From Sphagnum magellanicum (taxonomy: Eukaryota; Streptophyta; Sphagnopsida; Sphagnales; Sphagnaceae), in the NCBI GenBank assembly GCA_021904315.1, contig CM038907.1:22761223-22825222 (forward strand): DNA of 64,000 nt. Direction: 5' to 3'. Below, in pieces: positions 1 through 11,130 of this stretch. How positions within the stretch are numbered: the stretch's first letter is position 1; each line of letters begins with the position of its first letter. The notes below the pieces were generated by a model. The model was not told where the DNA came from, searched no databases, and saw only the letters and a list, made by a program, of their open reading frames with translations. The translations under genes and the position numbers were made by a program.

Positions 1-1230
1 AGGATTGATGTTAAAAGGTGAAGCCATGCATGTTATTACAATTGACTTCATTGTCAAGTTGGAACATGCCTTGTTGGCTATCAAGGTCATTAACATTCAA
101 GTTTTCAAACACAAAGGTCTCCACCCCATCCACAAGTTGGGTTTTGCCATTTTTGAGGCATTTTGGGAAAGACATCTCACAATTTAGTTACAAAAAATAT
201 TGGGGATACACAAGCCCAAGCACATCCATGACACCATGTGTTGAAAACCTTGTTTCTAATTCTCAAATCAAAGTTTATATAACCTTTGCCAAAACACCCA
301 CAAAACCACATAATTACATTTAAAATGAAAACATAAATTGAAAAGAAAAAATGGTGGAAACCTTATTACAATTCTTGAATCAAAATTTATGTAACCCATG
401 ACCTACAAAACACAAAATTACACAAACAAAATAATGCAAAAGGAGAGTTCCAAGGATTTACTTTTGCATTGGTTTTTCACTAATGATTCCACAATTGCAA
501 ATACATATTTAATGACAAAAGTATGCATCATGGTCTCCAAATCTTTATGCATTACTCATATATGTTGGCCATTTCCTTCAATGCCACATGTTGAACTCGA
601 AAATTAATATCAAATACTGATTTCATTTGGATGTTTCGTGCTTGCACTGAAGCAATGACTTGAAGGTTTAGAAAAGGTTTATAGTACAGGTGGAAGATTA
701 TCCACAATACATGTTGTATAAATCACCATAGTAAACCTTGATAGCATCCACAAGGTTGCACACAAACACATCTTTCATTTTTGCGAACTTAATGAAAACA
801 TGCATATTTAGCAAAGGTAAAATACAACCAAATTCCAACAAAAATTGAAGGTCACATAGATGTTTGTAATTCATTTTTGCTTGTTAGTTTGTAAGGTTGT
901 CTAACACCATCTTCACCAAAAGCATTATGTATTTTTGCCATCAATCTTTTAACATGACTCAACATCAAAATCTACCTTGTTTTCACATTTTAGAGAATTT
1001 TGTTGCCCTTTGTTTCAAAGATTTCAATGAATTTTGTAAACTTCAAATGCTCCTTAGGTGAATGTGCAAAGTAGTTGTGCATGGTTTGTAATAGATTTTC
1101 AAGGCAAATGACCTTGAAGACAAACATGGTAAGGTTTGCATTTGTAAAATTGGTGCAATGGGCCATATAATGTTCCAATTTGGCCCATATTTGGCCCAAT
1201 GATTCATATTTTAGCATTAGATGACCCTAT
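1..1230 (-). pseudogene. hAT-like transposase relic, cut by the left window edge
   Basis: Read on the minus strand, this stretch gives a collinear but stop-interrupted protein. Around 990-1150 it reads NLLQTMHNYFAHSPKEH, then FETKGNKIL and, after a stop, NVKTR. Around 770-850 it reads CDLQFLLEFGCILPLL and then KFAKMKDVFVCNLVDAIKV. From memory, the order (a short helical segment, METKGNKIL-like, NVKTRW-like, then a CD-x-LL and IKFA-like block) matches the C-terminal half of hAT-type transposases that are repetitive in plant genomes. Stops and frameshifts make it non-coding. It runs off the left edge, so the C-terminus is missing. The class rests on recalled family patterns, not a search. A fragment from another part of a hAT-like protein lies at 62890-63200. 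Confidence 0.45.
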
Positions 1231-3683
1231 TACATCAAATGAAGGAAAATTGCAAATTGAACAACTTTCCTTGTTTTTTCCCACCACCCCATGTGCCAAT
1301 CATACACCAACATTCTCCCACTTGCATGAAGCAAAGGTTTTTTGGTTCTTGGCATGCTTACACACTTTGGAATAATACAAAGTTTTTCTTTCACATTAGA
1401 CCCCATATTCCCATTAGCCTTCTTATAACCTACATGCTTACAAAAAAAAGTACCACTTATGAGCAAGTAATTTGTCCTTACCTTCCACAAATCTTACACT
1501 TTACAATGTGAAACTTCCATTTTCCCTTATAAACAATTCACCCCATGGGAGTTTTGTTCCCCATTTTTCTTTAAGAATTTTGTAGTGGCATCATATTTCT
1601 ACTTCATAACTCTTACTTTGGATGGGTTGGGCAAATTATCTTTAAGGTTGTGGGATTATTCATTCAAGGACATAACAACATTTTCATTATAATTTAAATT
1701 TGAAGGATAAACATAATAAAAGTACAAGTGAAGAGATGATGGAACAATACCATGAGATGAAAATGTTACATCACAAGTAGGAATGATAAAAGGACCACCC
1801 ATAACAAGGTTCTTGGAGGAAAATAAATATTTGAAGTTGTAAGCAAGCAAGAGTAGTAGTGGCAGTATGACAAGAGAATATAACTATAATCAACAAAAAT
1901 TCTATTACAAACCATGTAACTAAACAAACAAAAGATTAACTTTACAAGCTCAAGTCCAATGAGCACATAATAGTGGAAAAAATTTGTTGGCCCCTCATAC
2001 AGATCCAAATTTCAAACTAGAAAGTAAAGAACAAATGAGGGAGGTTGTAAAACCTTAACTAGTTGTTATTGGAAATGCAATGTGCAATGCTCATTGTTAA
2101 CATATGTTTATTTTCAATTTATTATGTCCTTACATAGTGCATGACCATAAACAAATAACACTTAAACTTTACAAATATATTGCACCTTGTGATTTTGCAA
2201 GATCTCATAAATTGACCTATTGCATGGTGTAAACCAAAATCTTTTACAATGTACAATGTAGCTAGAGAAAAGGGAGTCCCAATGATTTTTTTAGGACTTT
2301 TTGTTTGTGGGCAAAATCATGATAATCTATAGGAAGATGTAGAAAACATAGTGATTGTCCCTAAGAAGATTTAGCCACATTTGGCTATAAACCAAAAATA
2401 AAGTAACAAAATTTAATCATCCTTCATTATTTTTGGTTACGTAATGAAAACCAAGTATATTAATATGGAAAAAAAAAATTCTCACTTCTAACAAGTGAAA
2501 ACCTCCAAGATCACCTATTTAAAAAAAATTAATTTCATTTTTTGGCAAGATTTCACCCCAAAAACATGGAAGTTGGTTCCTTAAAGATTGACTATAATGT
2601 ACACCATGCCACATTTATGTTTTATGGTCTCACCACCCATAAACAACTTTATGGGTTGACTTGGTGATGTGTCTTTTCCTAATTGGACATCCATGTACCA
2701 ATTATATGGCATATTAAATTGCATGATCTCAAACACGATATGGCCAAGTTTGTTGGAGTATATGGTCTTGGCATTGAACAAGAATGGGACTATGCTAGAG
2801 GATCCATTATAGAAGGTGCTTCAATTGTATAAAGTGAAGCACCTTAAGGAAACACAATTTTTGTTTCATCACTATTGATTGATTTTGAAATATGTGCCTA
2901 GGAGCAAGGAAGAGAGCAAGAAGTCTCCTCCAATGAAATGTGCACTCACTCAAAATTTGCAAGTAACAGGAGATGAGTCCATTGATGTGGAGGTTTTGGA
3001 CGAATTACATTCTTTTATGAATAAACATAGGTTTCGAACAAGTGGGTCAAAAGTGGCAAAGGAGGAACAAAAGGCATGGAAGTTGCAAGACTATGTTTTT
3101 TGACCTCAAGCAAAGGCCATGGTAGATATGGTTTTTGTGACCTTGAAAAAGATAGAAAATTTGGAAGATTGGTTAACACTATAGTTATTCACCATGCTTC
3201 TATATTCAATTATTGGTGAACGTGCATATGAACATGTGTTGCTTCCACACCAAGAGGAACTTGAAAAATTCTGATAATGATGTTATATCCAAGTGTTGCA
3301 ATGACCTTTGATAGAGCCATGGCTCCCCAAGCAACAACTTCAAGACACATAAATAAACAAATCGAAGTTGATGGTTCCCCCCCACATGCATCAAACCAAG
3401 GCAACAACATTAATTTTACTTGATTTGTAATTTTTTGTAAATAGACTAACATAAATTTAAAAATTGTGAATTTGACACCCTTGTGACATATGAGGATTGG
3501 TAAAATGCATTGAACTTTCAACCATGAACTTTTGTCCTTTTAGCATCCCAATATGCTTAACCAAGTTACTCTCAAATTATGATAAGCCAATGTTCTTTAA
3601 CTCTTGAATCCCATGTTTCTAAGCATTAAATCTTAAGCTTCTTCAAAGTGGTTGTTTGCCATAGTCTGATTCAAATAGGACCT
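1231..3683. other. AT-rich spacer, no supported gene
   Basis: No open reading frame longer than about 100 codons and no recognisable domain. The plus-strand frame near 2755-2830 reads EQEWDYARGSIIEG, weakly like the end of a CACTA-associated DUF4218 protein, but too short to call. The 74-codon frame at 2879-3103 follows it and is not recognised. The stretch is probably old transposon sequence. Confidence 0.5.
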
Positions 3684-4810
3684 TCAAATTATAATCAATT
3701 GAGCATCTTGAATGATCATATTGAGCAGAATTGTACATTTGTACATGATACATGAAATTTTGGCCATATCCCATTGACAACATGGATCTTGGATTGTTTG
3801 AAATCTAGATTGTGAAAGTCCTAAACACCTTTCTACATCTTTTTTGCATGACTCTTGGATTTTTGCAAAGTGTGACAATTTCTTGTCTTTTGTTTCATGG
3901 ATTGTTTGCACAAAACAAACTCACTATGGATGAATCCCATTTGCAAGAAGGTAGTATCAAGGATGTAAATTACCATTCATTATGAAATTTAAGCCATTGC
4001 CTTCACCATGGAGTAAATTAACCACTAGTGGCAAGTAATCAAACACATACACATCATTGTTGCATTCATGCAACTTGAAAAAAAGGTGTCAAATCACGAA
4101 CTTTGATTGGCAATGGCTTCATAAATTATGTTATGGTTGCTAACTTTGTTTTGAACATCACCTTGTTAGCCACCAGGCACTTCTTCCATCGACAATGCAT
4201 GTAATCAATTGATCCAAGCATCCTTAGAAAGTCATGCTCCTCATTAATCGTTAATTGTTTCAATAAATCCACTTGAGTTGGTTGCTTCAAGTATTTAGAT
4301 TAAAAGCAAGCTATGTTTGTTTGCACAAAGCAATTCAAAGCCTCCATCGTTGTGCTTTCACCAAGGTGATAGTACTCATCAAGGGCATATGCAACATTGT
4401 AAACAAGCATACACAAAGGTTACAATACATTTCTGGATGTTTGAAATGCTTAATAGCCCTATTACATCAACCTCATGCAAAAAAAGAGAAAAGAATCATG
4501 TTAAAAAAAAATTCAATAATCTTCAAAAGAAAGGATCTTTTCATTTTATACCAATGCCTAAACAATCTACCATCATAGATAGGAATGTCATCAAAATAGT
4601 CTCAATTTTCAATCATGTCTAATCTACCTATTTGCATTTGGTGATCTTTGTTACCTAGAACCACCAAGAATTTTTTTGGGAGCTTCAACAAGCTTTTGCA
4701 TCTCTTGCAATTCCACCAACATCATGTTAATTAAGAATTCTTCAAAATTGTCATCATGTAGGTCCTTTTCAATAGATGCTTGTAACACTTCCTCCCAATC
4801 TACCATTTTG
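3684..4810 (-). pseudogene. PIF/Harbinger transposase pseudogene (plant transposon protein, PF04827 type)
   Basis: The minus-strand translation, allowing frameshifts and stops, is collinear with the plant PIF/Harbinger nuclease family. From the N-terminal side: an acidic leader ending GGSR (about 4650-4800), YDGRLFRHWYKMKRSFLL (about 4540-4600), GESTTMEALNCFVQ (about 4330-4370), MLGSIDYMHCRWKKC (about 4175-4225), HECNNDVYVF (about 4050-4080), and CKKDVERCLGLSQSRF (about 3800-3850), then a segment ending LNMIIQDAQ. The acidic triad positions still read Asp, Asp and Glu: the D of SIDYMH, the D of NNDV and the E of KDVER. Several in-frame stops (for example after NIACF) show it cannot make protein. 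Known role: cut-and-paste transposition with a TTA/TAA target site. The two MITEs at 6475 and 7289 carry TAA repeats and could have used such an enzyme, which is inference. Confidence 0.75.
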
Positions 4811-6474
4811 CAATGCAATTCTCTCTAATCCTACTCTAAAAACTTTGTCAAAGTTCATGCAAGAGAGTAAGAAAATTAACACTATTATTGTGGGTCATTG
4901 GATCCCAAGAGAATTAAAAGATTTTGTGTTATTCTCACATGTCATTAGATACAAAACATGAATGAATAGTGTAACAAGGTGGTGTAAAAGCTTGTGTTAT
5001 GCACCAAATTTTCTTTGGATGTTGTGGTCAATTTAACCAACCCTTTCAAAAGAAATATTTAATGTGGCTTGGTCAGTGTTTATTACTCACTCATGTGTAG
5101 AGTATTAAGCAATATTTCAATTTTAAAGTTGTATTTTTTAATGTTTATGCTTTAGGATTATGGGGTTTTTTTTTTCAAACTTGTGAAGTAAGTGAGTTGG
5201 CCATCATGCACAAGAGGATTTAGCCAAATTTTTGTAAGGTTAGAGGGGAAAGTCAAAGAAAAGGATTTTTCCCATAATTTGTTGCAACTTGTTGGGACCC
5301 ATTCTCTAAATATGGCCGGTTTTTTTGTAGGAAGGTAACTCAAGTCCATTTTTTCAAAAAAAAACCCTTTGTACATGTCAAACATTGTTTATATTTTGGG
5401 GCCATAAATTCCCCCTAATAAAAACCAATGGTGGAAACATGATCACATTTATCATTAAACAAATTGAACATAAGATATCACTTTAGCACTTATAATGACG
5501 ATGCTTTAAGAGCAACTCCAAGGGTTGCAATATAAACCACATACTTTCAATATATCATCCATCTTTAACATAAATGTTTGCCCTTCTCACACCTCCCTTA
5601 GAGTTCAAACCAGTGTTGTCTAGTTATACAAGGTTGGCTAGTTATATATATATGCATAAATGCATATCCTAAAATTGCATCAGTTTCAAAATATATATAC
5701 ATATCCTTCGGATATAAATCGACCTTTGACTTTGAATTATTCATATCCATGGATGGAAAACATTTTCATTAACCAAATGCATATTTGTATTCCGGGATCA
5801 TCTAGGCATTTATCAGGTTATGTACAATGTTTTTTTTTTCAAATTCCTCAAGTAGGTGTAGTGGCTAAGATCCATAACATTAATTAGTAGTAAATGGCGA
5901 TTGTCTTGGAAGGGCATTAAATTTTTTGGGAATCTTGCCTAGTTTTAACAACTTGCAAAAACACATTGTTTAAATTTGGCAACTTTTAGATATTTTCCTT
6001 CAAAAAATGGTGAATTTTGTGTATTATTATAAAAAAAACTCTTTGTTGTATTTGTCGAACCCCTTTTCTCACCAAGTTGCAAGGATTCGGAAAAAAAAAA
6101 AAACACTATCTATGTATGGGAGTTATACATAACTGAAAATTTTATACATATCTAGAAAGAAGTTTTAGGGTTTGTGATTTTTTAAGGTTTGGAGGATATG
6201 CATTTTGACTCAAAACTTTAAGCCCTAATTGACATTATGAGTGAGAAGTGACAAATTGGCAATGCATAATATCCTCTATGCATATCCATGATTTTTTTAC
6301 ATTCAATAATCATCTATTCATAACTAGCAAAGGGAATTTTAAAAAATATATTTAACTGTCTATATATGAAGTGTGCACCATCCCACACGATTTTGAGAGA
6401 GGATCTTTTTTTTAATGCCAGGATTGAGGGCTCATCCAAAAAGAGGCATTCAACAGCCATTCGAGCTGCTCTAA
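4811..6474. other. AT-rich spacer, no supported gene
   Basis: Low-complexity AT-rich DNA with several homopolymer runs (for example A runs near 6090 and T runs near 5165 and 5830). No reading frame resembles a known protein and no RNA gene was seen. Confidence 0.5.
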
Positions 6475-6848
6475 GAGCATCCCCATCAGTGCTCAATATG
6501 TGGTGACCCTGCACATTCAAATCAGATGAAGAAAAGTGAACATATGCCGATTTGGCTCAGGAAAATGGTTTTTCTCCTGCATATTTGGTCAAATTGCTCA
6601 GGCTGATAACAAGCACAGCAAAACTGCGCACCTGTTATAGAAGAGTGTAATAAATATGATCTGACTGCTGGTCCCTGTTTTCGATTGGCCAATCATATAT
6701 TGTCTAGGTGGTTTGCTATTAGTAGTTCTCACCTATTTGCAGTCCCTGTTTCAGTTTTATGGGTGGGGTTACAAAAGAGTAAATAACTGAACTTGAATGT
6801 GAGAAATATTTTTGCAGGGTCACATACTGAACACCAGTGGGGATGCTC
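6475..6848. mobile_element. PIF/Harbinger-type MITE, 374 bp, TAA target site
   Basis: The left end reads GAGCATCCCCATCAGTG and the right end, reverse complemented, reads GAGCATCCCCACTGGTG. The similarity continues inward to a shared TGACCCTGCA, giving imperfect terminal inverted repeats of about 38-40 bp. A TAA lies directly outside each end (6472-6474 and 6849-6851), the target duplication expected of PIF/Harbinger elements (TWA). There is no coding capacity, so it is non-autonomous. Seen directly: both ends and both TAA copies. Known: GAGCATC-type ends with TAA/TTA duplications are common among plant Tourist/Harbinger MITEs. Confidence 0.75.
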
Positions 6849-6851
6849 TAA

Positions 6852-7288
6852 GAACGAGATATTAATCATGTTTAGATGCAAGCCGAAAACTTTTGATGTT
6901 CTTAATTTTTTCCATGGTACCAGTGTAGGTGCCGGTTTACCCAAGAGCATTATTACTTCATGGTGTATTTTGGAGGGTGCTTTAAAGTATGCCCACTGAC
7001 ATAGTGCTCATTTGAGCCCATTTGATCAATATTGTAGTACCTTGGTAGCTTCAGCACAAATTATATTATCCCTAGAAATGTTGAAATTTTCATAAATAAT
7101 TTTCTTCAATGTGCAGTGCTAGTTTCTCTCCCATCCTTATTCATCATGCAAATCTTCATCCAAAAAATAGTGTATGAGTGTACAGAGCATTTTACTCCTG
7201 CCATTGGGCAAATTTCTCCAGCCCTTCCATTTATGAGAATTATTGGGCTACAGGTTTAAGAAGGGGTAAGATTCATTGCCTTGGGTAA
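6852..7288. other. Spacer between two MITEs, with a diverged MITE-end fragment
   Basis: No gene. Around 7149-7212 the sequence (AATCTTCATCCAAAAA, then GCCATTGGGCA) repeats in diverged form what is found at 7895-7945 inside the next MITE. This suggests an older, broken copy of the same element family. Confidence 0.5.
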
Positions 7289-7949
7289 GAGCATGCCCAG
7301 CAGCAGCCCTCTATCAGTATTTAGCACATCCAGTGTACTCTGTTTAGTTTCTCCACCATCCCCCTGACCCATGAACCTGAAAAGCTAGACTATACAATGC
7401 CATACCCACAATTGATGTTCGGTACTTCTTTGCCAAATATTGATTTATTTAAAAAATGAGGTTTAGGGAGTTTTCAAATTTAATTGCTAAGTAGGAAAAT
7501 TTTCCATAATTTCAATCATATATATATAAGAACGATAGACTAACCGAGCAAAGTACACCTTTTGTTATGTATTTGTAATAATAATCCAATGGTTGGGACA
7601 ATAAATAATTTTCACAAGTTGGGAGTTTGATCTCCAACAATTGCAGGCAAATGTCAATATATATTTTTCCCCTTCTCTCAACTAGACCTTTTATGAATGA
7701 CTTGTGCCCAAAGATCAGTTGTAGGTATGGTATTCAACCGTCACCACATGGGCCAATCATTGTAGTTGGCCAATGAGAAATAATCATTTATTACTGAGAA
7801 ATAGTTATTCCCGACAACGGTCGCGCTTGCAGGGCACTGCAAAATGTTCATTTAGACCAGACCAAAGACGATTCACAGTGTTTTTTTTCTGTAAATCTTC
7901 ATCCAAAAAGTACTGTAAGGACAATTTATTGCTGCCATTGGGCATGCTC
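7289..7949. mobile_element. PIF/Harbinger-type MITE, 661 bp, with a SINE-like insert
   Basis: The left end reads GAGCATGCCCAGCAGCAG and the right end, reverse complemented, reads GAGCATGCCCAATGGCAGCA: 11 identical terminal bases, then imperfect matching. TAA flanks both sides (7286-7288 and 7950-7952). The ends differ from those of the 6475-6848 element by a CATCCCC to CATGCCC change, so the two are related subfamilies. A tRNA-derived SINE-like stretch (7570-7690) lies inside, in part explaining the greater length. The right end is the building block of the adjacent tandem array. Confidence 0.6.
7570..7690 (+). mobile_element. tRNA-derived SINE-like element (A and B boxes)
   Basis: A box-like TAATCCAATGG (7582-7592) is followed 30 bases later by a B box-like GAGTTTGATCTCC (7623-7635). 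These match the split internal RNA polymerase III promoter of tRNA genes (TRGYNNARNGG and GGTTCGANTCC). The spacing equals that of the minus-strand copy at 63425-63500, and the sequences after the B box are also alike (TTGCA, then AATGT or ATGTA). The anticodon region shows no good tRNA fold, so it is a SINE or tRNA relic rather than a tRNA gene. Confidence 0.5.
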
Positions 7950-8363
7950 TAAGGAGTTCTGGTTAGGGTTTAGGGTTTAATGCTGCCATTGGGCATGCTC
8001 TAAGGAGTTCTGGTTAGGGTTTAGGGTTTAATGCTGCCATTGGGCATGCTCTAGGAGTTCTGGTTAGGGTTTAGGGTTTATGGTTTTGACTACATTCTAG
8101 GCTAGGGTATATGATTCTTTAAAGTTTTGGACTTGCTTCAAGGGAGAACTATATTTGAGGAGTTCTGGTTAGGGTTTAGGGTTTAATGCTGCCATTGGGC
8201 ATGCTCTAAGGAGTTCTGGTTAGGGTTTAGGGTTTAATGCTGCCATTGGGCATGCTCTAGGAGTTCTGGTTAGGGTTTAGGGTTTATGGTTTTGACTACA
8301 TTCTAGGCTAGGGTATATGATTCTTTAAAGTTTTGGACTTGCTTCAAGGGAGAACTATATTTG
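7930..8363 (+). repeat. Nested tandem array: MITE end plus telomere-like repeats, with a perfect 206-bp duplication
   Basis: A 51-bp unit made of the last 20 bases of the neighbouring MITE (TGCTGCCATTGGGCATGCTC), then TAA, GGAGTTCTGG and two TTAGGGT-type repeats, begins at 7930, 7981 and 8032. It continues into about 90 bp of other sequence ending TATATTTG. The block 7952-8157 is then repeated without a difference as 8158-8363, period 206 bp. The array thus holds six telomere-like doublets (TTAGGGTTTAGGG). The order suggests unequal crossing-over or a replication error starting at the MITE boundary. An assembly duplication is the alternative. Confidence 0.9.
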
Positions 8364-9108
8364 ACGAGCATTACAAATGTGGGATGAAATCAATCTCATA
8401 AGATAGTGAAGATGGGCTCTCAAGCCTCATGAGAAACACATAATGTATATCATGAGTGTCTTTTGGTACTCAAAAATGAAATGGTTGCTTTTTTTCTTGG
8501 CTAACTATGATGATTGGCCCCAAGTGTGACATTCATATGCTCTTTCATTGCATATTGTCCCATATTTATTGCATATTGAGGACGAAGGGATTATCTCTAA
8601 ACATTAAAATTGGATGTTATACTATATGTCCTTTACGATCATTCTTAATGATTTTTATTTTTTACCTTTCATTTTTTCACTCTGACAAATAACAATAAGA
8701 ATTTCCTGAAATTTTGGCCCCTTTCAAAGACCCAGCCATGTCAAACCTAGAATGAACGAAATGACCATGTATGCACTAGGTATCAACTGAATTTTTAGAA
8801 CTTCGAGTAGTAGTGTGGGCAGTCAATTTTGAAAAAAAAAAATCAACATTTACTGAAAGTAATTTAATTATTTCTGGAATGGTAAAGGTCCTACAAGATT
8901 TTGTGATATTACCCCCAAATACAATCAATAGTTGGAAATAATCTAATATATGGCCTTTTTGCTTTAAATTACCCTTCAAGTGATGGGTGCATATGAATTT
9001 TGCTACAATTTGACCCATAAGGTAAAGGCATTGGATGGGGACCCATCCACAAGAAATACAAAGCAAATCAAAGCTCCAGAACACGTGTCACAAAAGAACA
9101 TAACAATC
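8364..9108. other. Spacer, no supported gene
   Basis: No recognisable coding sequence. The segment near 8862-8915 (GGAATGGTAAAGGTCCTACA) resembles 55985-56005 (GAAATGGTAAAGGTACTACA) together with the flanking AT-rich bases. This hints at a shared old repeat. Confidence 0.4.
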
Positions 9109-9251
9109 AGGACACCACAAATACACTAATAAAATAAAACATTGTAAACTAAAAAGGTGTCATCTCCCACAAATTGGCTAGGACACCACCAATAAGCTAA
9201 TAAAATAGGAGATAAAAAACTAAAAAGGCTTTGTTTGTCACAAATTGGCTA
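9109..9251 (+). repeat. Imperfect 71-bp tandem duplication
   Basis: Two adjacent copies start AGGACACCAC (9109 and 9180), share a middle reading CTAATAAAATA and then CTAAAAAGG, and end CACAAATTGGCT. Differences are scattered substitutions and small indels. No coding content. Confidence 0.75.
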
Positions 9252-10169
9252 GTCATGGAGGTGCATTGGCTACAATGTGTGGAAGAAATGAGGAATGTCT
9301 CCCAAGTGTAACAACATGTTGAAAAATCGCAATGGCCTATGCACACTATAGGGCTATGAACACACACTACTGATATTAAAAATTAAACATCATAGGAATC
9401 AAAGAGGACATTGATAACGAGCTATAGTGGCTTGAACACAAGAAATAAAAAAGAGATTGAACCAAAAATGAAAACAACCATATGTTTCTATGGCAAGGGG
9501 AATGAAATCAGCTCTCAATGTGCACTTTATATATGATTAGGTCTTTTCTTGAATGACAATTGTCGTTGCATGCGTTGTTGTGCATGATGCACAATGTACT
9601 ATATCTGAGCAAGTTGAATTAGCTATGACAATGTCCACTAAAGTTTGAAAGTTGTCTTTGGTGATAAGAACACCAACTTGTTGTCAAATGTGGCACAATA
9701 AAAGGTGGGACATTTTTTTAATGTGTGTTCCACTCACCAAAATAATAGTTGCAACAATATCCCAAAAGCATCTTGGGTTGCAGTGTGTTCATTCCCACAT
9801 AAACATCAAAACAAGTGGATACTCAAATCATTAATGGTATGTTCACACTAACAATGTGATAAATGTGCAATTATAGGATCTGATAAGTCAATGTAGGTAT
9901 GTAACATTATAAGTAAATGAACCAAGGACATATGGAATATATGTGTGATAGGACAAGTTAATAAACAAGCGTCCACAATTGGACTTACACAAAATCAAAG
10001 ACATGCTTGTGTGGTGTCTAAGGGGGCATTACTAGAAGTGTGACAAATTTTTGCACATGTAGGTAGTCTGTCAAAGAAGCTTGTAAATGAAAGTATGATT
10101 ATATCATGACTTTCAAAGGGGGATGGGGGGAGGGGGGAAACCTAAGAGTAAACAACCTAAGGTAGTAAA
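9252..10169. other. Spacer downstream of a reverse-transcriptase relic
   Basis: Stop-rich on both strands. Part of it may be the unrecognisable 3' portion of the retroelement that ends near 10170, but I cannot show this. Confidence 0.4.
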
Positions 10170-11130
10170 GTTCAAGTATTTTATAATGCCAACAAAGAAA
10201 AAACAATGTCAATTTTGACATGTGCCACTGCATCGAAAACAATAAGGTGATCATCTTGTTGGAAATGGACAACAAGTGTAGGAGTGAGTAGAACCCAACA
10301 TCCCAAGAAGGCAAAGGCAACAAGTTCAACCATTAAAAGAAGGCCAATCCCATTTGAAAAAACAAGTAAAATGACCTGATGACAAGCCAAATGACCCATT
10401 GTAGTGTTGAAATATCTTGTGCCCAATAATTTTTCTAGCGTAGCCATGGTATGCAAATCAAATTCGCCATATTGTTACAAGATATGATACAATAAGTAAC
10501 AATTAACATGGGCATTAAACATAACAAAATGAAAACATCATGAAAGTTACATGTGGATTTGCAAGCATAAGGAGGTTAATTATGGTATTATAATCCTCTT
10601 GAAGTGTCTCTATGATAAAGGATTCTTCAAATGGCATAGAACCCATTGGTGCACCTATAATACAAAAACCTATGCTAGGTGTACGAAAGTTTGGGGGAAG
10701 TGATATGGATGAATTTAATCCTTGTGGAAACCAACCTACACATTTCACCAACTAAATGGAAAGCCTTAATGTTGCGAATTCCATTTATAATCAGAAAAGG
10801 CGAGTATCACATATGAAACACAATCAACAATATGCATATCATTGACATGAACGGGAAAAAGACAAGTAGGGTGGGTTGCCACATTAAGATGGAAGATGCG
10901 AAGATGTGTTAAGGCAAACAATGTTCCATCCAAAAGATCTCCTTGTTGTGTACTAGACTTGGAGGAAATGATTTTGAGATCCCCATGTCGAAAAACCTAT
11001 GAAAAATACAGTGGGGATGGGCACACCTAAAATCATAGAACAAATGGGAAATTTTGGTCCAAGGTATTGATAGAAAACAATATTTTTTGAAAAATGATTA
11101 TTCATGGTATGAAATTGAAGACATTATGAA
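10170..11130 (-). pseudogene. Non-LTR-type reverse transcriptase relic
   Basis: The minus-strand frames give, in order: VHNVFNFIP (about 11090), QQGDLLDGTLFALTHL (about 10910-10960), CLFPVHVNDMHIV (about 10825-10870), IGFCIIGAPMGSMPF (about 10630-10675), GEFDLHTMATLEKLLG (about 10430-10475), then a segment ending AFAFLGCWVLLTPTL (about 10275-10320). The first is like the motif before the catalytic palm. QGDLLDG corresponds to the QGDPLxP motif of LINE-type enzymes. HVNDM occupies the place of the catalytic YADD. The remaining blocks match the thumb region. Known function: copying element RNA into DNA. The catalytic motif is degraded and stops and frameshifts interrupt the frame, so it is dead. 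The class comes from motif order, not a search. Confidence 0.6.

Noticed and set aside
2640-3110. Possible CACTA (DUF4218-like) remnant
   Set aside because: Only about 15 residues (EQEWDYARGSIIEG) are suggestive and the flanks do not align convincingly.
7930-8363. Possible CRISPR-like array
   Set aside because: Repeats are directly adjacent with no unique spacers, in a eukaryotic genome. It is a tandem duplication.
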